Shown here one piece after another: positions 57,497-64,000 of a stretch of DNA of 64,000 nucleotides; the first letter of the stretch is position 1, and every line of letters starts with the position of its first letter. Made by a program: the position numbers and the translations under genes. This DNA is from Desulfosporosinus sp049943955. GTDB lineage: Bacteria > Bacillota > Desulfitobacteriia > Desulfitobacteriales > Desulfitobacteriaceae. Under the pieces are notes generated by a model. That model worked only from the letters and a program-made list of their open reading frames with translations, had not been told where the DNA came from and did not search any database. The stretch lies in the NCBI RefSeq assembly GCF_049943955.1, contig NZ_JBNFTW010000013.1:69982-133981 (forward strand), read 5' to 3'.

Positions 57497-58495
57497 ATGG
57501 CAAAAATGTATTATGAAGTTGATGCAAATCTCGAATTACTCAAAGGAAAAGTTATTGCGGTTATGGGTTATGGCAGTCAAGGACATGCTCAAGCTCAAAA
57601 CCTTAAAGATTCAGGTCTTAAGGTCTTAATTGGACTTCGCCCCGGCAGTGCACGCTGGAAACGGGCTGAAGAAGCCGGCTTTGAAGTTATGACGGTTTCC
57701 GAAGCAGCCGCTCGTGCCGATGTCATACAAATCTTGCTTCCTGATGAAACCCAAAGTAAAGTTTATGAAAATGAAATTAAACAACATTTAACCTCAGGCA
57801 AAGCTCTTGTTTTTTCCCATGGCTTTAATATTCACTTTGGACAAATTGTTCCTCCCAGTGATGTTGATGTGTTCATGGTTGCGCCAAAAAGTCCGGGACA
57901 TTTGGTTCGCAGAACCTATACTGAAGGTGCTGGGGTACCATCATTGATTGCAGTTCATCAAAATGCTACAGGTAAAGCCAAAGAGTTGGCCTTAGCTTAC
58001 GCTAAAGGAATCGGGTCCACTAAAGCCGGAGTATTAGAAACGACCTTCGGCGAAGAAACCGAAACGGATTTATTCGGAGAACAAGCTGTTCTTTGCGGCG
58101 GTACTTCAGAGCTAGTTAAAGCCGGATTTGAGACTTTGGTGGCAGCCGGCTACCAACCGGAAATTGCTTACTTTGAATGTATGCATGAATTAAAACTGAT
58201 TGTCGACTTGATGTATGAAGGCGGTCTGAGCTGGATGCGCTATTCAGTATCCGATACGGCCCAATATGGCGATATGACCGTAGGAAAACGAATTGTTACT
58301 GATGAGACCCGCAAAGAAATGAAAAAGGTATTGACTGAAATCCAAGACGGAACTTTTGCTAAAAATTGGTTGCTAGAAAATCAAGCTAACCGTCCGGCCT
58401 TTAACGCTATGGCTCGACGTGAAGAAAATCATCTCATCGAGAAGGTTGGAGAACAATTAAGAGGTATGATGAGCTGGCTGAAAAAACACGAATAG
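57497..58495 (+). CDS. ilvC: Ketol-acid reductoisomerase
   Basis: NADPH-dependent second step of branched-chain synthesis (class I, 332 residues). Visible are the nucleotide site GYGSQGHAQAQNLKDSG, FSHGFNIHFG, VAPKSPGHLVRRTYTEG and the metal ligands in DLFGEQAVLCGG and FECMHELKLIVDLMYEGG. AGGAAG precedes the ATG. Between its stop and leuB is a leuD remnant in the same reading frame. Confidence 0.97.
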   Translation: MAKMYYEVDANLELLKGKVIAVMGYGSQGHAQAQNLKDSGLKVLIGLRPGSARWKRAEEAGFEVMTVSEAAARADVIQILLPDETQSKVYENEIKQHLTSGKALVFSHGFNIHFGQIVPPSDVDVFMVAPKSPGHLVRRTYTEGAGVPSLIAVHQNATGKAKELALAYAKGIGSTKAGVLETTFGEETETDLFGEQAVLCGGTSELVKAGFETLVAAGYQPEIAYFECMHELKLIVDLMYEGGLSWMRYSVSDTAQYGDMTVGKRIVTDETRKEMKKVLTEIQDGTFAKNWLLENQANRPAFNAMARREENHLIEKVGEQLRGMMSWLKKHE

Positions 58496-58519
58496 AAGCA
58501 ACAGGTAAAATCATCAGTG

Positions 58520-58633
58520 AATAAAACAACAGGTATGGAGTTTCAGGCCAGATCGTTTCCTCCAATTATGCAGGAGTTGATTCGTGCGGGCGGACTGATT
58601 CCATATGTTCGAGGGAGGGAACAGAATGCCTAA
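58520..58633 (+). pseudogene. leuD: Remnant of leuD (3-isopropylmalate dehydratase small subunit C-terminus)
   Basis: Directly after ilvC an open frame reads NKTTGMEFQARSFPP, then IMQELIRAGGLIPYV, then RGREQNA and a stop, the typical C-terminus of LeuD (TTG-x-F...P...GGLi-yv). No LeuD body or LeuC lies upstream; the frame runs back in phase into the ilvC TAG with only 8 codons between. This indicates a deletion that removed leuC and most of leuD but kept the tail, which contains the leuB ribosome site (GAGGGAGGG) and overlaps the leuB start by eight bases. Confidence 0.8.
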
Positions 58634-59693
58634 AGTCGTTGTTCTTCCGGGAGATGGTATTGGTCAAGAAATTACCCCGGAAGCTATTAAGGTGTTAAAA
58701 GCTGTCTTAAAAGACAGTTCAGTTAAGCTAGAGTTTGAAAATCATTTAATTGGCGGAGCGGCCATTGATGAAGTAGGAAAGGCTCTTCCGGATGCCACTC
58801 TCGAGGCAGCGCTAGCCGCAGATGCAGTTCTTTTAGGATCAGTAGGCGGACCAAAGTGGGATACCCTGCCTGCCCCGCAGCGCCCAGAGTTAGGCGGTCT
58901 TCTTGCAATTCGCAAGGCACTGACTCTGTTTGCTAATATTCGTCCTGTTAAAATGCTGCCCATGTTAGTTGAATCATCAACTCTTCGCCCTGAAGTCGTA
59001 CAAAATGTTGACCTCGTGGTTTTGCGCGAATTAACGGGCGGGTTATATTTCGGAGAGAAAGGCAGAACTAAGAATCCTGCCAGTGCTTTTGACACCTTGA
59101 TTTATTCGGAAGAGGAAATTCGCCGGATCGTTGAACTTGGTTTCCAAATGGCTCGTCAGCGTCGCGGCAAGCTCTGTTCAGTGGATAAGGCCAATGTTTT
59201 GGAATCTTCTCGTTTTTGGCGGGAGATCACCCTGGACGTTGCCCAAAAGTATCCTGAAGTTGAGTTAACCCATATGTACGTTGATAATGCTGCCATGCAG
59301 CTTGTCCGTTACCCAACGCAGTTTGATGTCATTGTGACAGAGAATATGTTTGGTGATATTCTAACGGATTTAGCCTCTATGCTTATGGGCTCTATTGGTA
59401 TGATTTCTTCGGCAAGCTTAAACGGGAAGAAAGGGCTTTATGAACCGGCTCATGGTTCGGCTCCCGATATCGCCGGTAAAAATATTGCCAATCCTCTAGC
59501 TACGATTCTTTCAGGAGCGTTGATGCTGCGCTATTCCTTTGATTTGGAAGAGAAAGCAAAGTTGATTGAGCGTGCCGTGGAAAGAGTGTTAGAGGAGGGG
59601 TACCGCACAACGGATCTTGCGAAACCTGGGGATAAAGTCCTGGGGACTCGCGAGATGGGTGATGCAGTTGTAGCTGCTCTAGGGAAAAAATAA
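58626..59693 (+). CDS. leuB: 3-Isopropylmalate dehydrogenase
   Basis: Oxidative decarboxylation of 3-isopropylmalate in leucine synthesis. The 355-residue protein has VLPGDGIGQEITPEA, GSVGGPKWD, RELTGGLYFGEKG, the NAD/metal region ENMFGDILTDLASMLMGSIGMI and EPAHGSAPDIAGK. ATG 58626 follows GGGAGGGAAC. leuA, leuC and leuD are absent from this window, although the gene sits where a leuCD-leuB junction once existed. Confidence 0.95.
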   Translation: MPKVVVLPGDGIGQEITPEAIKVLKAVLKDSSVKLEFENHLIGGAAIDEVGKALPDATLEAALAADAVLLGSVGGPKWDTLPAPQRPELGGLLAIRKALTLFANIRPVKMLPMLVESSTLRPEVVQNVDLVVLRELTGGLYFGEKGRTKNPASAFDTLIYSEEEIRRIVELGFQMARQRRGKLCSVDKANVLESSRFWREITLDVAQKYPEVELTHMYVDNAAMQLVRYPTQFDVIVTENMFGDILTDLASMLMGSIGMISSASLNGKKGLYEPAHGSAPDIAGKNIANPLATILSGALMLRYSFDLEEKAKLIERAVERVLEEGYRTTDLAKPGDKVLGTREMGDAVVAALGKK

Positions 59694-59799
59694 CAAGTCT
59701 ATGTGTCTAACCATCTTTTACTGCTAGGGAAATTACTTATTTCTTATGATTTCCAAGATCATCAGACTTGCATATTATAACTATATACGCTACAGTATA

Positions 59800-60017
59800 G
59801 TTAAATTGCATATTGAACGAAGTCAAGGATCGACCCAGTATGATCAACGTGGAGTTCAGAGAGGAAAACAAGCGCTGAGAGTTTTTCCGTCTGCGTTGTC
59901 AGAAACCCAGTCGTGAGACTCTGATGATGAATCAGACGGTTTCCACCGTTAGAGGGATTGTATATTGGATTAAACTGATAACATTGAGCTGGCTTTGCAA
60001 TAAAGGTGGTACCGCGG
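59800..60017 (+). ncRNA. T-box leader of the proline operon
   Basis: The diagnostic T-box sequence AAAGGTGGTACCGCG is at 60002-60016. Upstream are stem I features (AGAGAGG and GCTGAGAG distal blocks) and a candidate proline specifier CCC at 59906-59908 followed by A. T-box RNAs read uncharged tRNA; here tRNA-Pro would be expected, as in Bacillus proBA and proI. The terminator at 60018 completes it. The specifier was assigned by eye. A TAACTATA/TATAGTTA inverted repeat lies just upstream (59778-59803). Confidence 0.88.
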
Positions 60018-60062
60018 AAGGTTTCTTTCGTCCTTAAATTAAGGATGGAAGAAGCCTTTTTG
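60018..60062 (+). terminator. T-box terminator
   Basis: An 18-bp stem (60018-60035 with 60041-60058) with only G-U deviations and a 5-base loop, followed by TTTT. The antiterminator would use the T-box sequence and the 5' arm. Confidence 0.85.
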
Positions 60063-60210
60063 TATTTGGATTATAGTTCCAGTTCCAGTAGGTGTTTATC
60101 AAGGATTCCAGTTAATAAAAAACTTTTGGATAGACAGAATAAGAACAAAGATCTGTTGCGGAGGATTTTTCTAAAATCATTAGTAATACGGTTTAGAAAG
60201 GATGTTAATT

Positions 60211-61020
60211 ATGAAACTAACCGTTGGTTTCATTGGCGCAGGTAATATAGCCGAGGCTATGATTAGCGGTTTGACGAAAGTAGACAAATCAATACAAATT
60301 AGGGTGACGAACCATTCAAATACTGAGAGGTTACAACAGCTGGCTGCTAGTTATAATCTCCTTATTTCCAACTTGAATGAACTTGTGGAGAACTCCCGTG
60401 TCTTAATCATTGCGGTAAAACCCAAAAATGTTAAAGACGTCCTTGAACAACTTAAAACCTTTGATCTTGGCGGTAAACTCATCATAAGTGTCGCGGCGGG
60501 TGTACCTCTTAGATTATTTAATAAGTTTTTGCCGGGAGTTGCTGTTATACGGGCAATGCCGAATACGTCAACAACGGTGCTTCATTCTATGACGGGATTA
60601 GTACGCGGTGAAGATGTTACTGCGGAACAAGCAGAGATGAGCGAACAAATCTTTTCTGCCGTAGGGAAAATCTTATGGATTCCCGAGGAAAAAATGAATG
60701 CTCTTACAGCAATTAGCGGAAGTGGACCTGCGTACTTTTATCTGTTTATCGAAAGCTTAATTTCGGCCGGAGTTCAATTGGGATTAAGTGAAGAAGAAGC
60801 AGAAATGTTAGTACTTGAAACTTCAATCGGGGCAGGAAAAATGATTGCTGAGAGTGAGAAGTCTCCGGGCAGACTGCGAAAGGAGGTCACCTCTCCTAAC
60901 GGAACCACCTATGCAGCGATTAATATCTTTATGGAAGAAAAATTGGCTGAAACGGTAGTGAAAGCTACGAAAGCTTGTGCTCTGCGCTCGGAAGAGATGG
61001 AAGGAGAGTATTCGGTGTGA
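60211..61020 (+). CDS. proC: Pyrroline-5-carboxylate reductase
   Basis: Final step of proline synthesis. The 269 residues show the dinucleotide motif GFIGAGNIAEAMISG, VIRAMPNTSTTVLHSMTGL, and the C-terminal ALTAISGSGPAYFYLFIESL and VTSPNGTTYAAI signatures. ATG 60211 is chosen over an in-frame ATG nine bases earlier, which lies within the AAAGGATG site. Its stop overlaps the proB GTG. Confidence 0.95.
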   Translation: MKLTVGFIGAGNIAEAMISGLTKVDKSIQIRVTNHSNTERLQQLAASYNLLISNLNELVENSRVLIIAVKPKNVKDVLEQLKTFDLGGKLIISVAAGVPLRLFNKFLPGVAVIRAMPNTSTTVLHSMTGLVRGEDVTAEQAEMSEQIFSAVGKILWIPEEKMNALTAISGSGPAYFYLFIESLISAGVQLGLSEEEAEMLVLETSIGAGKMIAESEKSPGRLRKEVTSPNGTTYAAINIFMEEKLAETVVKATKACALRSEEMEGEYSV

Positions 61021-62141
61021 CCATATTTTCGGCTCGTCGAATTGTTTTAAAAATTGGAAGCAGCAGTTTGAATCATTCCCAGGGAGGTTTAGACGAGGAA
61101 GCCATCGCTGAAGTTGTCGATGTAATTGCCGCTTTAAAGCAGTCAGGAATAGAATGTATTTTAGTAACTTCCGGAGCCGTAGCAGCGGGAATGGGACAAT
61201 TAAGACTCCATACACGACCACGTGATTTAGCCGGTAAACAAGCGGTTGCAGCAGTTGGACAGGGCGTTCTTATTGAAAGGTACGCTCAAAATTTAGAACG
61301 ACACGGTTTAGTCGGCGCTCAAATTTTATTATCCCGGATCGATCTTGCAGAAGCATCACGCTATCATAATGCGCAAAACACTTTGGAGAAACTATTACGG
61401 CTGCAAGTAGTTCCTATTATTAATGAAAACGATACAGTAGCCATAGAAGAACTTTGCTTTGGAGACAATGACAGCCTCTCAGCCCTGGTCGCCGGATTAG
61501 TTCATGCAGATTTGTTAGTCATTCTCACAGATGTAGATGGGCTGTATACAGCGAATCCCAAAAAGGACAGTTCAGCTCAACTAATAGAAGAAGTTGACGA
61601 TATTTCGGCTGTTGAGATGATGGCTGGAGGGGCAGGAAGTATCCTGGGAACCGGTGGTATGCTGACAAAATTAAGAGCAGCCAAGATTGCTACACGTTTT
61701 GGTATTGGGATGCTTTTACTCAATTTTACGCGGATTGGGGAGTTAGTGGAACTGAACGAAGAGCAGGGAGCTAAAGGAACTTATTTTCACCCTGTAAAGC
61801 ATCGTCTGGCAGGGCGCAAACGCTGGATTGCCTATGCAGGACTGTCGGAGGGAAGTATTAAAATAGATGACGGAGCTGTAAAGGCCTTGGTAGAAGAAGG
61901 AAAAAGCTTGTTGGCTAAAGGGATCAAATCTACCGAAGGAACATGGGAACGAAAAGAAATTGTGCGTATTTTGAATCTTGTTGGTGATGAGGTGGCCAGA
62001 GGAGTTATAGAATTGAGCAGTGACGAAGTAGAACTTATTAAAGGGTTACACTCTGAAAAAATGCAGGAACTTATCACCGATTCTTCTGGGGAAGAAGTTG
62101 TTCACCGAGATAACATGACGCTGATGATGGACTCTGTGTAA
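61017..62141 (+). CDS. proB: Glutamate 5-kinase
   Basis: First step of proline synthesis. The 374-residue protein has an amino-acid kinase domain (RIVLKIGSSSL, VTSGAVAAGMGQL, NENDTVAIEEL...FGDNDSLSALVA, GTGGMLTKLRAAKIA) and a C-terminal PUA domain (~275-365). The start is GTG 61017, overlapping the proC stop (GTGA) with AGGAGAG upstream. Confidence 0.95.
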   Translation: MTIFSARRIVLKIGSSSLNHSQGGLDEEAIAEVVDVIAALKQSGIECILVTSGAVAAGMGQLRLHTRPRDLAGKQAVAAVGQGVLIERYAQNLERHGLVGAQILLSRIDLAEASRYHNAQNTLEKLLRLQVVPIINENDTVAIEELCFGDNDSLSALVAGLVHADLLVILTDVDGLYTANPKKDSSAQLIEEVDDISAVEMMAGGAGSILGTGGMLTKLRAAKIATRFGIGMLLLNFTRIGELVELNEEQGAKGTYFHPVKHRLAGRKRWIAYAGLSEGSIKIDDGAVKALVEEGKSLLAKGIKSTEGTWERKEIVRILNLVGDEVARGVIELSSDEVELIKGLHSEKMQELITDSSGEEVVHRDNMTLMMDSV

Positions 62142-62165
62142 AACTATGACTGGGAGGGATTTAGT

Positions 62166-63416
62166 GTGATTCAACAGGAACTTTTGGAGATTGGGAAAAG
62201 GGCAAAACAAGCTGCCCGTAAGTTGGCGTATGCGAGTACGGAGTCTAAAAATAGAGCATTGCTCGCCATGGCCGAGGCACTGCTGGAGAATGAGCAAGAA
62301 ATACTTCAGGCTAATACAATTGATGTTCAAGCAGCTGAGAACAAGGGTATTAAAAAAAGTCTCATAAATCGGCTGAGACTGACTTCGGAAGGGATTTCTA
62401 ATATTAGTAATGCTTTAAAGGAAGTTATTTCTTTGCGGGACCCAGTTGGAGAAGGGGAGGTTTGGACTAGACCTAATGGTTTAAGAATTCAACAGACACG
62501 CGTCCCTTTAGGGGTTGTGGCTATGATCTATGAGGCAAGGCCTAATGTAACCGTTGATGCGGCTGCCTTATGTCTAAAGTCCGGTAATTCTGTGATTCTA
62601 AGAGGAGGATCTGAGGCCCTAGAAAGTAATAAAGTTCTGGCGAAGGTTATTGCCCAAGCAGCTGAAGAGAGCGGTTTGCCCAAAGGATGTATTCAGTTAA
62701 TAACTGAAACAAATCGAGAATGGGTTCAGCAGCTTATGCGGATGAATAACTTTGTAGATGTTATTATACCAAGAGGGGGAGCCGGATTAATTCAGACTGT
62801 CGTTCAAAATGCTACTGTCCCGGTCATAGAGACAGGAACAGGAATGTGTCATGCTTTTGTTGATCGAGATGCGGATTATGAAAAGGCGATCGCCATTATT
62901 ATTAATGGTAAAACGCAAAACCCCGGAGTATGTAATGCGTTAGAGACTCTTTTGGTAGATGAACCAATCGCCGAAGATTTTTTGCCAAGAATAGGTGAAG
63001 AATTGAAGAAACATCAGGTTGTAATCAAGGGGTGCCCACGAAGCTGTGAGATTTTGCCCTTCGCTCTTCCCGCGGAAGAAGACGATTGGATTTTAGAACA
63101 TTTAGACCTTATTCTCAGTGTAAAAGTTGTACCAAATTTAGATGCAGCTCTCGACCATATCTATCAATACAGCACTAAGCATTCAGAAACAATTATAACT
63201 GAGAATTATTCTAAGGCTCAGCGTTTCTTGAAAGAGGTTGATGCTGCTGCAGCTTATGTTAATGCTTCAACACGGTTTACAGATGGTGGACGCTTTGGCT
63301 TTGGAGCAGAGATTGGGATCAGCACACAAAAATTGCATGCTCGCGGGCCTATGGGTCTTAAAGAATTAACGACCATCAAGTATATAGTCTATGGAGACGG
63401 ACAAATTGTGACTTAG
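62166..63416 (+). CDS. proA: Gamma-glutamyl phosphate reductase
   Basis: Second step of proline synthesis, working with ProB. The 416-residue NADPH enzyme has VPLGVVAMIYEARPNVT, KSGNSVILRGGSEA, the catalytic Cys in KTQNPGVCNALET, and STRFTDGGRFGFGAEIGIST. It starts at GTG after GGGAGGG and is the last gene of proCBA; no strong terminator was seen before the convergent gene. Confidence 0.96.
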   Translation: MIQQELLEIGKRAKQAARKLAYASTESKNRALLAMAEALLENEQEILQANTIDVQAAENKGIKKSLINRLRLTSEGISNISNALKEVISLRDPVGEGEVWTRPNGLRIQQTRVPLGVVAMIYEARPNVTVDAAALCLKSGNSVILRGGSEALESNKVLAKVIAQAAEESGLPKGCIQLITETNREWVQQLMRMNNFVDVIIPRGGAGLIQTVVQNATVPVIETGTGMCHAFVDRDADYEKAIAIIINGKTQNPGVCNALETLLVDEPIAEDFLPRIGEELKKHQVVIKGCPRSCEILPFALPAEEDDWILEHLDLILSVKVVPNLDAALDHIYQYSTKHSETIITENYSKAQRFLKEVDAAAAYVNASTRFTDGGRFGFGAEIGISTQKLHARGPMGLKELTTIKYIVYGDGQIVT

Positions 63417-63435
63417 AATTAATTCATGATAATCG

Positions 63436-63789
63436 TTACCTTTTTGGAGACCGCATTGAGCGTAAAGCAGAACGATATTCCTCGTCTCTGCGCTTTTCTG
63501 AAGGGGTAACTGCCTCTTTTTTCTCACCGAGGTTTTGACGTAACGCATTTCTATATTGTTGATCAGACATCTGTGATAGACTTTTCTCTTTAAGATTAGG
63601 AACAGGTTCTTCCCGATTTTGTGGCGAAGGTTCCATTTCCTTGTCCTTTATAACTTCGCTTAAGGAATCGGTTTCTTTAGGAGGAGTTTCCTGTATCGTT
63701 TCAGTTCGATTAAAAGCACGTAAATTGTAGGCCAAGAGGAGAGCAACAGCAACCACAACGACAATTCCGAAAGCAATAAACGAAAGCAT
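63436..63789 (-). CDS. Hypothetical membrane-anchored protein
   Basis: A 117-residue protein with one N-terminal membrane helix (FIAFGIVVVVAVALLLAYNL) and a charged Glu/Lys/Pro-rich outside or cytoplasmic domain. Two similar short motifs, QYRNALRQ and EYRSALRS, occur near residues 83 and 107. A GGAGTGA site precedes the start. No family recognised. The remaining ~210 bases to the window end hold only a small CTGTC/GACAG hairpin. Confidence 0.55.
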   Translation of the reverse strand: MLSFIAFGIVVVVAVALLLAYNLRAFNRTETIQETPPKETDSLSEVIKDKEMEPSPQNREEPVPNLKEKSLSQMSDQQYRNALRQNLGEKKEAVTPSEKRRDEEYRSALRSMRSPKR

Positions 63790-64000
63790 TTCTGATTCAC
63801 TCCTTTACTTTTGGCGGCAGAAGAAAAAGTTTTGTCTCATAATAGCGCTTTGTTCAAAAAAGACTTGGAAGTTTGAACTGAACCCTGTCTAACGGACAGT
63901 ATTAAAAAAGTCTATCGTAGAATTTCATGGATTTACGCAATCTGGCATCGCTTTTCAAGCGGTGTCAGTTTTGTTTTAAGCTGAATACGTTCATGGTTGT

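Noticed and set aside
1..64000. CRISPR array, tRNA or rRNA genes, prophage, intact insertion sequence
   Set aside because: No regularly spaced direct repeats, no cloverleaf or rRNA-like stretch and no transposase, integrase (other than XerD) or phage gene was seen; weak tRNA genes could still be missed by eye.

Overview
The window looks like a chromosomal segment of an anaerobic, endospore-forming Clostridium-class Firmicute close to Desulfosporosinus/Desulfitobacterium (Peptococcaceae). This is inferred from the sporulation genes (spoIIM, dacF, spoIIA operon, spoVA operon, ytaF), a 2-oxoacid:ferredoxin oxidoreductase, abundant multiheme cytochromes with a molybdopterin sulfur-type reductase, strong AGGAGG ribosome sites with frequent GTG/TTG starts, and T-box, L-box and ykkC-type leaders. 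No rRNA, tRNA, CRISPR array, prophage or intact insertion sequence was found.

Layout. 1-1343: end of a 2-oxoacid:ferredoxin oxidoreductase operon. 1560-9312: nudF, an EndoQ-like PHP protein, spoIIM, ald, a small membrane protein, xerD, deoB and pdp. 9567-16685: sporulation block in which dacF and spoVAC-D-E-F point right while the spoIIA operon (spoIIAA-spoIIAB-sigF) is inverted between them. 16708-19871: three genes of the hydroxyacyl-CoA dehydratase/activase superfamily. 19924-21619: lysine-riboswitch-controlled lysA. 21669-33811: two small unknown genes, an LCP protein, a DHH-CBS-tRNA nucleotidyltransferase fusion, an M50 protease, trpS, scpAB, thpR, an ABC-F protein, ytaF and coaE. 33854-38393: a lytic transglycosylase, a CsoR/CstR-family repressor, a DUF134 protein, a NifX-like protein, Mrp, a HAD protein, a divergent IscU-like protein and a Cys-rich MerR regulator.

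38707-47754 is the most striking region: a ten-gene respiratory operon encoding a triheme cytochrome, two half-size YeeE/YedE sulfur-transporter-type membrane proteins, a Phs/Psr-type molybdoenzyme with Fe-S and NrfD subunits, a Rieske protein, cytochrome b, a subunit IV-like protein and a multiheme cytochrome c. The second YeeE/YedE gene has an in-frame TGA exactly where the family has Cys in its G-T-C-P-G-T motif. A perfect 10-bp hairpin with a G in its loop follows at bacterial-SECIS distance, so the gene is read here as a selenoprotein and not a pseudogene. The operon promoter carries a CsoR/CstR-type palindrome. A second such palindrome lies at the promoter of a later small redox operon (49197-50337: zinc ribbon, ferredoxin, coiled coil, DUF302). 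The repressor encoded at 34488 has the two cysteines of CstR but Tyr in place of the CsoR copper-ligand His, suggesting a persulfide-responsive circuit.

51780-63416 is amino-acid biosynthesis: hom-thrB (minus strand), ilvE-ilvB-ilvN-ilvC-leuB behind a ykkC-class (probable ppGpp) riboswitch, and proC-proB-proA behind a T-box. Between ilvC and leuB lies the last ~37 codons of a deleted leuD, retained with the leuB ribosome site. Three co-oriented copies of a ~110-bp structured repeat (4018, 38434, 47775) are scattered in the window; the second carries a 70-bp insertion with its own hairpin.
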